A DNA stretch of 64,000 nt from Aralia elata (Eukaryota; Streptophyta; Magnoliopsida; Apiales; Araliaceae), in assembly GCA_034770075.1 (NCBI GenBank), contig CM068379.1:26969506-27033505 (forward strand). Direction: 5' to 3'. Position 1 is the first letter of the stretch. Each line of letters starts with the position of its first letter. Under the pieces are notes generated by a model. It had not been told where the DNA came from, did not search any database, and was given only the letters and a program-made list of their open reading frames with translations. Both the position numbers and the translations under genes were made by a program. Below are positions 1 to 10,441 of the stretch, piece after piece.

Positions 1-511
1 CTTGGCAAATGTCTATGGTTATTTTCAACCACTCAGTAACTGTCATTCAATTATTCGAATATTCAATTGTCGACTATTAATTCATGTTTCTTCACAATTT
101 TATACTGATGTTGAACATTGAAAGCGAAGCTTCCTTCTATTCATGATATATCTCCCTTGTGTATAAACTTGCTAAGCAAATTAGTTGCTTGCTATATCAT
201 GATCTTTATTTCAGCTAAGGCAGAAACGTCTAAAGGGGACAAAGGAAAAGGGAAGGTGCAAGAGTAGTTGCCTGATATGGCTTATGTACTAGTTTATCTT
301 AAATGTTATTTGGTTATGTGAACTCTTATTGTATTAAGGGTATGTTTTAAGTTAAGGTTAAAGAACCTTGGGACCATGATTGTAAGACTTTATTACTATT
401 TTGATAAACAATGCATGTTTATTATTCCGCATTAGTTAGAAAGTATGTTTGTTGTTGAGTATCGTGAACACCGAATTCGAGGTTAGGAAACCCAGATTTG
501 GGGGTGTCACA
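1..511 (+). mobile_element. 3' part of a long LTR (element K), probably a solo LTR
   Basis: The segment ends in GGGGGTGTCACA and is followed directly by the env-like reading frame of element B, so 511 is the insertion edge. The end matches the ends of F and G and, on the opposite strand, J, which all finish in a GGGGGYRYCACA-type terminus. The left end is outside the window, so its TSD (expected copy AAGCC at 512-516) cannot be confirmed. No coding domain is visible apart from the short basic frame described separately. Solo LTR of a Tekay-type Ty3/gypsy element is inferred from its relatives. Confidence 0.7.
174..267 (+). other. LTR 3' module: stem-loop, acceptor-like AG and basic mini-frame (K)
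   Basis: AAGCAA (174-179) and TTGCTT (185-190) form a 6-bp stem with a 5-base loop. A pyrimidine-rich run ending in TTTCAG (209-214) follows, then an open frame from 214 reading AKAETSKGDKGKGKVQE and a TAG at 265-267. The same three-part layout recurs in G (42575-42682), F (37553-37568 joined to 42894-42983) and J (54340-54440, minus strand). Function unknown; a spliced short peptide or an RNA structure at the LTR 3' end are both possible. Confidence 0.5.
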
Positions 512-623
512 AAGCCTCTTGGGTGCGATTCACCCCCTTCACATACTTTGTAGCGCTCGATGAGCGCGTGATCCAATAACACAGTAGGTGGTTGAAGGAG
601 CTCATCCAGTCCCCATCGAACTC
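512..623 (-). pseudogene. Env-like ORF of element B, third fragment
   Basis: Read on the minus strand from 623, this continues the env-like protein broken at 30753. It encodes a stretch ending LLDHALIERYK then a Gly-rich turn and SHPRG, aligning with LVLDHRLIVRYK ... SHPRG of the intact homologue in C (27037-28233). It is cut at 511 by element K and at 624 by element C. 619-623 is the left AACTC copy of the C target duplication. Confidence 0.8.
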
Positions 624-1924
624 TGATGAGTAGGTTTTAACCTACGAGTTAGATACGTTTTAGCGAGATTCTTTTCAGTCTTTTAGTAGTTTAGTACCTT
701 TTTATTTGTGTTTATATTTCTTTTGTAGGTTACGGCTGCCTGAGGATCAAAGAAAGCAAATCTGGCTGGGTGCAGGGCATTCTCGCCGGGGCGAGAAGTC
801 CAAGTATATTTTTCTCGCCGGGGCGAGACTTTTGTGAAGGATTTTCTCGCCAGGGCGAGGTTGCGTCTGGTGGAAAAAAATATAGAATTTGACAATCGGG
901 TTCTTTGAAAAGTTTGAAGCTAGGAAGGAATTCAAATGCTATTCTGATAAGGAGTCTTGAGGAGGTTATTGAGGATAAATAGGAGAATAAAACATGGATA
1001 AAAGAGAGTTTTTTTTTCATTCAACTAAAAAAGGGAGATTGAAGATTGAAAGCTGAGCAAGGAGATAGAGAATCAAGCCAAACGTTGTGAAGAATTCAGA
1101 TTGGAGGACGAAGGATTATATTGAGTTTTCTTTTAATCTTTTTATCCTTAATTTGTAATTATTTACAATGACTTATTTTGAATTTCTAGTTTTTATTGTT
1201 AGTATGAACTAAATCTTTTCATTAAGACTGCAATTGAACCAGTTATATTGATGAATTAATTTTCTATTTAATTTCAGTTATTCATTCAAATTGAGTTGTT
1301 TATCATATTCTATGCTTAATGTTTAAATTGTTTGGCCAACAATTATCGGAATACCTTAGGTGAATTTGGGAGATGCAATCTAGGGTTAGAACTGAATGAG
1401 ATAACGTGTATTCTAAAATTATTTGCAAGTGTTGAATAATTAGATTTGTAAAGTGAATAGGAATATCTCTTTACTGCACGTAACAATTGGGAATTGGTGC
1501 TTATGAATTTAATCTTGTTATTCTGCATAGGAATATCATAGAGTTAATTGGATTAGATAGATTTATTTGATCACTTGGAAAAGGGCTTATGAGTAAAATT
1601 GAATTCCTGTTAATAATTCTAATGAAGTGAATAACTGAATGACGTAGATATGTTGATTTATGATATATAATTGGGAAAATTGTAGTCTTAATCTTTTAAA
1701 TCTGAATTTCAATCTTTGTGATAGTATTTAGTTTTCGTATTAGTTAAATTAGCTTAAATCAAACAACCAATTGGCGATTGTTTAATAGAATAGTCATAGA
1801 TTAGATTGATAGTGGAAATTTAAATCGTAATAATTCCTGTGGGTTCGACACTCCTTCTTATCACTTTATTACTTGTTGATCGTGTACACTTGCACGTAAT
1901 TGTCGTTATCTAAATCGGACAACA
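624..1924 (+). repeat. 5' LTR of element C
   Basis: Begins TGATGAGTAGG and ends CGGACAACA, directly followed by the primer-binding site. It carries the CTCGCC/GGCGAG hairpin motifs at 780-861 and a weak TATA-like GGATAAATAGG near 971-981. It is about 15 bp shorter than the 3' LTR because that copy carries an extra hairpin-motif half near 29635-29655. Confidence 0.93.
780..861 (+). repeat. GC-rich hairpin motifs in the C LTR
   Basis: Three copies of TTCTCGCC-GG-GGCGAGAA-type inverted repeats (780-797, about 812-829, about 843-860; the last has an A in the loop) in otherwise AT-rich DNA. Arms are 6 to 8 bp with a 2-bp loop. The same motif in complementary loop form (loop CC) makes up the internal array at 25999-26267 of the same element. 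It lies upstream of the presumed TATA region, so probably in U3. Confidence 0.8.
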
Positions 1925-1930
1925 AGTTTT

Positions 1931-1948
1931 TGGCGCCGTTGCCGGGGA
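1931..1948 (+). other. Primer-binding site, tRNA-Asp type (C)
   Basis: TGGCGCCGTTGCCGGGGA lies six bases after the 5' LTR end. This is the primer site known from Athila-type elements, complementary to the 3' end of tRNA-Asp. Confidence 0.9.
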
Positions 1949-2062
1949 TTATTTGTGTTTTATAATTTTCAATATCAGTTTAATTAAGTCTGTTCTAGTT
2001 AAGCAAACTTATTTTCTTTTTTGTTTCTTTTATTTATTGTTCAGGTGACTTTTGATTCGTTT

Positions 2063-2598
2063 ATGCAAACGCGATCAAAACAACCAGAACTCGTGCAGTG
2101 TGAGGATAATCTTGAAAACAAGCTTCGTCAGTTGAGAAAGTTCTGTCAGGAGACACTTGAGAAAGAGAAAATGGCTAACGAAGAACAAAAATCATTGAAG
2201 GAATATGCTATGCCTAAGATAGATGACATCAAGTCAAGCATCACAAGGCCAGCCATCACTGCTAATTCCTTCGAGATCAAGCCAAGCACAATTCAGATGA
2301 TTCAGAATTCGGTACAGTTTGGGGGATTAGCCAACGACGATCCGAATGCACACTTGGTTATCTTTCTTGAGATTTGTGATACATTCAAATATCCAAATGT
2401 GTCTGATGATGCAGTGAAATTACGTTTGTTTCCGTTTACACTAAGGGATAAAGCCAAAAGTTGGTTGCACTCACTTCCACCGGGGTCTATCACAACTTGG
2501 GATGACTTGGCCCAGAAATTCCTCGCAAAATTCTTCCCGCCGGCTAAGTCTGCTAAATTGAGAAACGATATTTCTACCTTTGAGCAAAGTCATGGAGA
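2063..2598 (+). pseudogene. gag: Athila gag, N-terminal part (C), split by element D
   Basis: Structural capsid-precursor protein of the element. I chose the ATG at 2063 (MQTRSK); an in-frame ATG at 2021 also exists, but the TTGTTCAG just before 2044 looks like a splice acceptor and the protein proper starts later. The retrotransposon gag domain is visible: LRLFPFTLRDKAKSWL, then LPPGSITTWDDLAQKFLAKF. The frame runs into the LTR of element D at 2599; the GGAGA copy at 20915 puts it back in the same frame. The interruption alone makes this copy non-functional. Confidence 0.9.
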
Positions 2599-4704
2599 TG
2601 TAGACACCCAATTTTTGCACTTCCTATACTAACCCTGACAGGAGGGCAAATTCGTCCATGGACCCGGCCCACGAGAATGGAAGGAGGACATAAAGATGAA
2701 ACTCAAAGCCATCTCCACTGGACGAGATCGAGGCCGACACAACGGCGCGCAAATGTCAGGAGTCAGTTACTGATCGCTGCGCTTACCCGGACGGCATGGC
2801 ACGTTTCCCGGCGATTTCCAGACTGCAGAATGCAAGCCCTTCAACGGAAATCAACGGTACGACACGGAAATCGAGACGAGGTGCGGAAATGAGAAAATCA
2901 GCACAGTCAGCCGCAGATCAATCCGCGGCCAAGGACGGAACTCGAGACGGCACGGGACTCGAGCGCGGCTGGGGGGAGAACCAAGGGCCAGCCGCAGATC
3001 AATCTGCGGCTGCCCTTGGCAGTCCTTTATCAGGCCATTTCGCATACAGGAACAAGAGAGAGGAAGAAGAGAAAAAAATCCAGCAGCAGCAACAGCTCGG
3101 GAAGGAAGGAAAAACAGCAAAAAAACAACAAAAATTAAGAGAGAAAGGAGTGAGAAATAGTGAGAAATTGTACCCATCTTGTGAGATTACATCTCATATT
3201 TTTTACTCTACTCAATACACAAATCCATACATATTGTGGGGATTATTTGCAAGGTGAAAAAATTATTTGTTTTAGCATTTTGTTAAACCATTTTTTGCCA
3301 AGTTTTTTGTCATCCGAATTATTTTGAATGTAGTTGTTCTTGAACCTTGATGTGAAATCATGGATTAGGGATTATTAGTGAGGGTTCCATCGGAACAAAA
3401 TTCTTCCTAATAACCCGAGGATATCCAATTGGTGTAATTTCTAGCTTATTTATGGTGATTTATTGGATGTAATTTATTTAGATTATCATTTTTCGGATAT
3501 CATGGTGTATTAGGCAAATCCGTGTTGTTTAGTTTTGTAGTATTCATTTTGCCGGTATGTAGTAATCTCGGGTGTGAGCCTAGGAATGCGACCCCGTGGT
3601 CCAAATCCGATGATGGACATTTTGATATATGTAATGGATGCAAGGTACTCGTTTTGTTGTAACATGTAATCGTTGGGCCTTAAAACGACGCTAGAGCGAG
3701 AATCGGGTTTAAGGCCCCGTAATAGTGAAATATGTGATTGTCGGCGTTAGGGGATATTTTGATGGCTTACATGCCCATGAATAGCCCCTATGCGTTTTAT
3801 ATTTAGTTCGATTTGTAACACCCAACAAAAGGATTTCAAAGCCAAAACAATAAGGATTTTGCTAAAATTAATCAAAGTAGGATATTAGCGTCACGAGGCT
3901 AAAATTTGGAAGTGCTAATGAAAGTCGATTCCTATGTTACGAGAAAGCTAAAAGGAAGTTGGTTCCAAATGTCACAAAAATGGTTTTATAAAGAGAAATA
4001 AACGTTTTACTAAACCTTGATACATAGGGCGAAAGAGATTCTAGAAATTGCCTATCATTTATGAAAGCGACGTATAAATCTCGATTCCTATTTTGGCTAA
4101 GGTTTAACAAACTCATGTTTTACCAAAACAAACACTTAATAAAAAAAAAATCTCATAGCTTTTGTCAATTTAAAATCAAATCGTTCTCAATAGGAAAATA
4201 AGGCATTTTCGTAAATACCGAAAAGACATTTTTAAGCACTCTCAAAACTAAAGCACGATTTTCCCTAAAAATCCAAATGATTCTTTCATACAAACTCACC
4301 ACAACATTCATTTAGGCACACACACACACACGCGCACGCATATACGTTTCATGAATTAAAGGATAGGAAAAGCATCAAGATTGCGGTAACCGTATTTCAC
4401 GGAAGTCGGGGGGTGCCTAACACCTTCCCCTCGCTTAAGCAAGCCCCCGAACTCTATGAATCTCGGTTCGCAGACCAATTAATTCGGAGTCACATATGAG
4501 CCAGCGATTACGAAAACGAAAACTCGGATGAGTTGGTACATCCATTTCAAATATACCAACTGGCGACTCTGGTTAATTGGCTCATCATAAAAACGATCTT
4601 TTCAAAACCCCGTCGACATTTAATGCCGATCTTTTCCAAAAAATCATTCAACCAAAAGGCTAAAATCGGAAAAGACAAAAGAGGCGAGAAACCAGGCGTC
4701 GACA
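2599..4704 (+). repeat. 5' LTR of element D
   Basis: 2106 bp, TGTAGACACCC to GTCGACA. Contains two GCCGCAGAT hairpin motifs (2910-3010) and a short CA microsatellite near 4318-4335. The 3' LTR is 26 bp longer: one extra 22-bp hairpin-motif unit plus four bases in the CA run. Confidence 0.95.
2910..3010 (+). repeat. Palindromic hairpin motifs in the D 5' LTR
   Basis: GCCGCAGATCAATCTGCGGC at 2991-3010 has perfect 9-bp arms around a 2-bp loop; 2910-2929 is the same with one mismatch (CCGCGGC end). The motif recurs in the 3' LTR (19094-19216) and internally (17147-17188). Confidence 0.8.
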
Positions 4705-4706
4705 GC

Positions 4707-4725
4707 TGGCGACTCTGCTGGGGAC
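4707..4725 (+). other. Primer-binding site, tRNA-Arg type (D)
   Basis: TGGCGACTCTGCTGGGGAC begins two bases after the 5' LTR. This closely resembles the Arg-tRNA primer site reported for Ogre and related Tat elements. Confidence 0.85.
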
Positions 4726-5381
4726 TTTAGAGGGCTTAAGCCGCGTTTAAATCTTGATGCTATCATATCCTTTAAAATTCATAAAAATGTGTATGCATGA
4801 GATATTTTGATTTTTTTTGTTTCTTTTGTTGTGTGATTGTGTGTTTTGTCCAAATAGATGAATGATTGAATAGAATTGCTTTACTTTTAAGTAATCATTT
4901 GCATACGGTGAGGACGATGAATGTGAATGTATGTTGAGAGAGTACCTCCTCCTGAGGCGAACCTGTCGATTGCTTATTACTGGACTCGAAGGGGCTGCTC
5001 CCCGGAGATGGCTCAGGAAACGCACCACCCAAATCCGCTCCAATCGAAAGGGCTCAAACGAGTAGATTGCGAAGATTTGGGGACCTTCATGCCGAAAAGC
5101 CCGTGAGAGTAACCCTAGGATAGGTCATCCTCAGATTAACCCAACGCAGGAAAGGACTCTTCATGCCTTTTTACGTTTATATGTCTAAAGGTCATGATCT
5201 CAGTCAATATTCATATATCCCTTTCCTATGTCAAAAGAGATTACTAACCTTTGTGAATTGCAGGGAATAGTTGGGGAAGCATAATAAAGCATGTTTAGCG
5301 TTGGTTATTGCATTAAAGGACTACTAACTTTCTGTTTTACAGGGAAAGATTAAAAAACCGAAAGCACAAAAGTTACAGCTT
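4726..5381 (+). other. 5' leader of element D
   Basis: Untranslated leader between primer site and gag. No coding domain seen. A polypyrimidine stretch and TTTTGTAG end at about 5439, just inside the first possible gag codon run, and might be a splice acceptor. Packaging signals would be expected here but none can be recognised by eye. Confidence 0.5.
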
Positions 5382-6227
5382 TTGCATGCATCCACATCCT
5401 TTCATTTCCCCGGACTAAACTTCGAACCGTTGTTTTGTAGGATTGCTCCTCAAACCCGTTCGCAGTCTAAGAAAGCCCAAAATTCTACATCTGAAATGGC
5501 TGATCTTCCTAATCATGGTTCCATATCTCGGGAAGAGTTTGATGACTTCAAAAAACAGATGATGGAAATGGCCACGATGCTAAAGGAGCAGTTCCTACTC
5601 AGACAGGATCCGCCAAGCCAAGGACCACATAATATTCCACCACCAGGGGGTGACCAGAATCCTCCTAAAAATATTGCAAACCTGGGTAAGGATGACCAAC
5701 CCCAACTCAAGGACGAGCCAGTCATTCCAAGGGTCGTTCCCATACCGAACAAGACAGTGATTACTATCCCAGAGGAGGGGGACACTGACGACCTTCGGAA
5801 AAAAATGAGACACATGGAGGAGACCATCCAATCTCTGCGAGGCATAGGCTCCCTGGGTAGGGTCAATTACTCGGATCTGTGTGTTTTCCCCGGAACCAGA
5901 TACCCAGAAAAGTTCAAAGTCCCCGAGTTTGAAAAATACAATGGAAAGGGAGACCCCTACACGCATTTGAAAATATACATTGGAGAACTCGGGTCTTATG
6001 CCGAGGACGAGGGGTTGAGGATGCAGCTATTCCAGAAAAGCTTAACAGGGGAGGCGAGGATCTGGTATGCCCGCCTTGACAACGCCCGAATCCACAACTG
6101 GGAGGAATTGGCCCATACTTTCTTAACCCAATACAGCTTTCAGGCCCAGATGGCCCCTGACAGGTACCAAATGACAAAAGTTAAGAAGCAGCCTAGGGAA
6201 TCCTTCAGGGAATATGCGCAACGATAG
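5382..6227 (+). pseudogene. gag: Tat gag, capsid part, ending in a nonsense codon (D)
   Basis: Gag precursor, structural protein of the virus-like particle. From about residue 165 it shows the retrotransposon gag domain: FKVPEFEKYNGKGDPYTHL, then LTGEARIWYARL and NWEELAHTFL. Residues about 20-130 are a Pro/Gln-rich linker. The start is uncertain: the first ATG is at 5382, a second in-frame ATG at 5496 follows the APQTRSQ-type segment common in Tat gag. TAG at 6225-6227 interrupts the frame after YAQR; the same frame continues at 6228 with RGMAAQV, where family members have Trp, so a TGG-to-TAG change is inferred. No frameshift here. Confidence 0.85.
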
Positions 6228-8662
6228 AGGGGCATGGCCGCGCAAGTGAACCCTCCGATGAGCGAATCGGAGATGGTGATGACTTTTGTAGACATTCAAG
6301 AGGCACCGTATTATGAACGAGTCATATCAGGGATTGGTAGACCTTTCGCCGAAATGTTAAAACACGGAGAAATGGTGGACCTGGGTTTGAAATCCGGCAA
6401 AATTTGGGATCTCACGGCTTTGGAAACGGCGGCAGAACAGATCCAAAGCGGTAATTACGGCAGCACTTCCCGAAGGGTGCAAAAGAAAAAGGAGGAGGAC
6501 GTTTCCCTCATCCTTCAGGGCTCGTCCAAAAAGGCAGAAAGCCATCTTCCGGTACAGGTGCAGAGGGTAGGGCCATCCCGGCAGCCCAATTTCGCAGATC
6601 AAAGAGCAGAGGGACGAAGGAGATATGAGGCCTCGCAAAATCGAGTATTCACCCCGCTCGGGGAACCGCTTGAACGAGTATTAGCGGTATTAGTAGCCCA
6701 AAAGAAGATAGTTGGTTTGGCACCACCGAGTGACCCAAAGGGTAGAAGGTTTGACCCGAGCAAGCGATGTGCGTACCACTCTAGTTCCCCTGGCCATGAT
6801 ACACAAGACTGTTGGACGTTGAAGCATCGAATCCAAAACCTGATTGACAGTGGGGAAATTGTGGTGGAACAGCCAGACTCCCCGAATGTTAAAGCGAATC
6901 CCCTGCCTAGACATGATGGAGGTGGGGTCAATATGACGGAGGCGAGTGAAGCTGGGGGGCCGTCGAGGTTAAACTATGTGCAGAAAATTGAGGGGATGAT
7001 CAACGTGATACATGAGCATGGGAGTGCACGGGGAGTGCCCATCAGATTGATGGGGGTAAGTCCGAATAGCACGGAGGGACCTGTCAAGTTGACAGCTCCG
7101 AGGCCCCTCATCCTTGCCGCAAGGCCGCAAATCCCTATCAGTAGTCTAAAGACGGTACCCTGGAATTATGGGGGAACGCCAGAGGAAGCGGCCAGTTGTG
7201 CTTCTGTGACGACAAAGGGGAACCCCTTATGCCTTCCCGGGCGGGTCCTTGAGAGCCAAAGGAAAAAAAATGAAGAGATTCCCGAGGACAGGGCCATAGA
7301 ATTCTTGAGAAGGATGGATCACCCGGAAATGAGGGGAATTCAGATTTTAAATGAGGAGTCAACCTTAACATCAGTCATGGACCTGGTGTTGTCATCCAAT
7401 GAGCATTGCAAAACCTTGACGAAGGTTCTGGAGGAGGCATACGTGCCCAGGGAAATTAGTGAGGAAGGTTTCGGCCAGCTGGTGGGCCACCTATTGGAGA
7501 ACGATGTAATATCCTTTACGGATGAGGACATACCCAAGGAAGGAAGGGGACATCGAAAACCGCTACATATTGCGGTAATCTCCTCGGGGTATATCATGAA
7601 TGGGGTATTAATTGATGGAGGGTCAGCATTGAATATTTGTCCCCTCAGCACGTTGCAGAAGATGAACATTAATCCCAAGCGCCTACGGGCCAGTCACGTG
7701 GTGGTGCGAGCTTTCGATGGTTCCCGAAGGGATACAATTGGGGAAATAGAATTACCAGTGGAAATAGGTCCCTGTACTTTTGATATTTCGTTCCAGGTTT
7801 TAGACATAACCGCCAGTTATAACCTGTTACTGGGGAGGCCGTGGATACACATGGCCGGGGCAGTGCTTTCTACGCTCCATCAACAAATCAAGCTAATCAT
7901 CAATGGGAATCTGGTAACAATCTCGGCCGAATGTGATGACCCTTCTCCTCCCAGGGGTGGCCTACCAGTGATCAATGTGGATGAGTCGGCGGCACCAGCC
8001 AGCTTTCAGGCACTAGAGATTAGCACTCCCCAATACAGATGCTTGGGGGCTCCAGCCGTGAAACCAAGGGTCTCTCCAGAACTTACTTTTGTTGCAAAGG
8101 AAATGATAAGGATGAAATTCCAGCCTGGACAAGGGTTAGGAAGAAGCAGTCAAGGAATCACCAAGCCCATTCAACTGCCCCATCAGGTAGGCAAGGCAGG
8201 TTTGGGATATCATGGAGGTATAACATGGAGAAACCGTAAGGGCATGGCCCCGATTCGATTGATTGGTAGCCCGGAGACCCCGGTCAACAATAAGCAGGGG
8301 ACTAGCGAGCCTGTGACTAGAGCAGGGGGTGAAGATTTGTCCCCCACAAATGATGAATTAGCCAAAAGGGAAAGTTTCCTACAGGAGATCGCGGAAGAGT
8401 TCGAAACCCAGTGCTATATCCCCGGACAATTAATAAGCAATGAAGAGGGGACGAATGTTGCCACACCCGGAGCTCAACAAAATGTGCCTATCATCGATTG
8501 GGCAGGGTTGATTATTCCTAAGGAGGGTATGAGAGGAGACTCAGGCGATGTGGCCGTGGTCATCGGGGAAGTGTCCGGTATAAAGCCACCTCTCATCGAG
8601 CACATATCGTCTGACCTAACCATCGACAATTGGACAGTGAGGCCCATAATATCCAAACAAGG
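6228..8662 (+). CDS. gag-pro: Gag C-terminus, aspartic protease and G-patch domain (D)
   Basis: In-frame continuation of gag after the TAG, open for about 810 codons. Near residue 178 (counted from 6234) is a zinc-knuckle-like CAYHSSSPGHDTQDC. The retropepsin domain spans about residues 440-560: active-site segment LIDGGSALNICP (Asp-Gly-Gly instead of Asp-Thr/Ser-Gly, common in Tat) and the flap-side LLGRPWIHMAGA. Residues about 620-670 form a G-patch: MKFQPGQGLGRSSQGITKPI and GLGYHG. G-patches bind nucleic acid and are known behind some retroviral proteases. The frame meets a TAA at 8664, which lies just inside a predicted intron (8663-8831) that would join protease to RT. Confidence 0.88.
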
Positions 8663-8831
8663 GTAAAACCCGACGTCAGGGTGGTGGACCCTGGAAAACA
8701 GGGGAATGAAGAAGTTTATTTTTGCTGTTGTTGTTTTATTTCTGCATAATTATGTCGTTCCTTCGTGTTATTTGAAAATGCAATCGTCGTGAAAGTGATT
8801 TATATATGACAAGTATTTTGTTTCATGTCAG
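8663..8831 (+). other. Predicted intron between protease and RT (D)
   Basis: GT at 8663-8664 (CAAGG|GTAAAA) and AG at 8830-8831 (CATGTCAG|GTG) enclose 169 nt rich in T with several stops. Removing it joins Gln-GG|G to TGT-ACC, keeping one frame: KQG then CTNLSNP. An intron at this place, incompletely spliced, is described for Ogre elements. Prediction only. Confidence 0.65.
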
Positions 8832-10441
8832 GTGTACCAATTTGAGTAATCCTTGCCTAACAAACGATCTTTCAAATTTGAATGATGATTATGATTTTGA
8901 CATTGAGCTGGATTTCGATTTGATGGGCATTGAGCAAGACGAGACAGATTACGACGATGCGCCTGACGAGATCAAAGGATGGGTCGAGGATAAACCCAAA
9001 CCCAATTTGGACCAAACCATCACCATTGATATTGGAACCCCAGACAAGCCAAAAGAACTCAAGATAGGGATAGACCTCACCACCAGCCAAAAAGTAAAAA
9101 TAGCTGAGTTGCTAAGCCAATATGAGGATGTCTTTGCCTGGTCGCACGAGGATATGATCGGATTGTCCACCGACATCGTGGTCCACCGGTTGCCTATCAA
9201 GGAGGGTTTCAGGCCTGTCAAGCAGAAGCTAAGGAAGTTGAAACCTGAGTGGAGCTTAAAAGTGAAAGAGGAGATCATTCAACAATTCAGGGCCGGAATC
9301 ATTATGGTGTCCACTTACCCGGAATGGCTATCAAATGTAGTCCCAGTGGCTAAACCTGGAGGAAAGGTGAGGGTATGCGTAGACTACAGAGATCTAAACA
9401 AGGCCAGTCTCAAGGACAACTTCCCGGTGCCTTTCATACACATCCTGGTGGATAACACAGCCCAGTACGAGATGTACTCTTTTGTGGATTGCTTCGCGGG
9501 ATATCATCAGATAATGGTGGCGGAGGAAGATCGGGAGAAGACCGCATTCATCACCCCTTGGGGCACTTTCTGCTATAGACGATTGGCTTTTGGTCTCACA
9601 AACGCAGGGGCTACCTATCAGAGAGCTATGATGGCCCTGTTCCATGATATGATGCATAAGGAGATAGAGGTCTACGTGGATGACATTATTGTGAAATCGA
9701 GGGTAGAATCTGACCATATAGCCCATCTTAAAAAGTTATTTGATCGACTCAGGAAGTATAACCTGAAACTCAATCCAGCCAAGTGTGCTTTCGGAGTACA
9801 ATCGGGTAAGCTCTTGGGATTTCTGGTTAGTGATCGGGGCATTGAGTTGGATCCAGCAAAGATTAAAGCCATTGTGGATATGCCGGCACCTCACACAGAG
9901 AAAGAGATAAGAGGATTCCTGGGAAGAATAAACTTCATCAGCCGTTTCATATCCCACTTGACAACTACGTGCGAGCCAATTTTCAAGTTGTTGAGGAAGG
10001 GTGCTTCCCAAGAATGGAATGAGCAATGTCAAAGGGCTTTTCAGACCATTAAAAAGCAGCTGACTGAGGCACCGGTGCTGGTACCCCCAAAGGATGGGAT
10101 CCCCCTGTTTATGAACATATCGGTCAATGCCATCGCGATGGGATGCATGCTGGGACAAAAGAATGAGGCAGGTAAAGAGCAGGCCATCTATTACCTCAGC
10201 AAAAGATTTAGCCAATGTGAACAGAATTACACTCCCATCGAGAAGACCTGTTGTGCTCTGGCCTGGGCTGCAGGGAGATTACAGCATTACCTCCATGGGC
10301 ATACTACGTACCTGACATCGAGAGTGGATCCCCTGAAATATATTTTTGAAAGGCCCATGTTGAATTTTCGACTATCAAGATGGCAGTTAATCTTACAGCA
10401 GTTCGACATGGTATACGTAACTCAGAAAGCCATGAAGGGGG
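8832..10441 (+). CDS. pol: Reverse transcriptase and RNase H, pol part 1 (D)
   Basis: Copies the element RNA into DNA. Following an acidic linker (about 60 residues), RT motifs are in order: WLSNVVPVAKPGGKVRVCVDYRDLN, FVDCFAGYHQI, AFGLTNAGATYQRAM, the catalytic YVDDIIVKS near 9670, and GFLGRINFI at the connection. The first RNase H is degenerate: the usual first Asp and third Asp are gone (MNISVNA, TSRVDPLKYI), Glu kept (YTPIEKT). This is the pattern described for Tat elements that gained a second RNase H. An extra G in the run 10437-10441 shifts the frame; the shifted frame stops at 10515, while the true continuation is in the next frame. A frame start at 8806 lies inside the predicted intron. 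Confidence 0.92.

Noticed and set aside
2677..3257. ORFs in the D LTR (both copies)
   Set aside because: Frames are not maintained between the two LTRs; Arg/Lys/Gln-rich, arising from purine-rich leader-like sequence.
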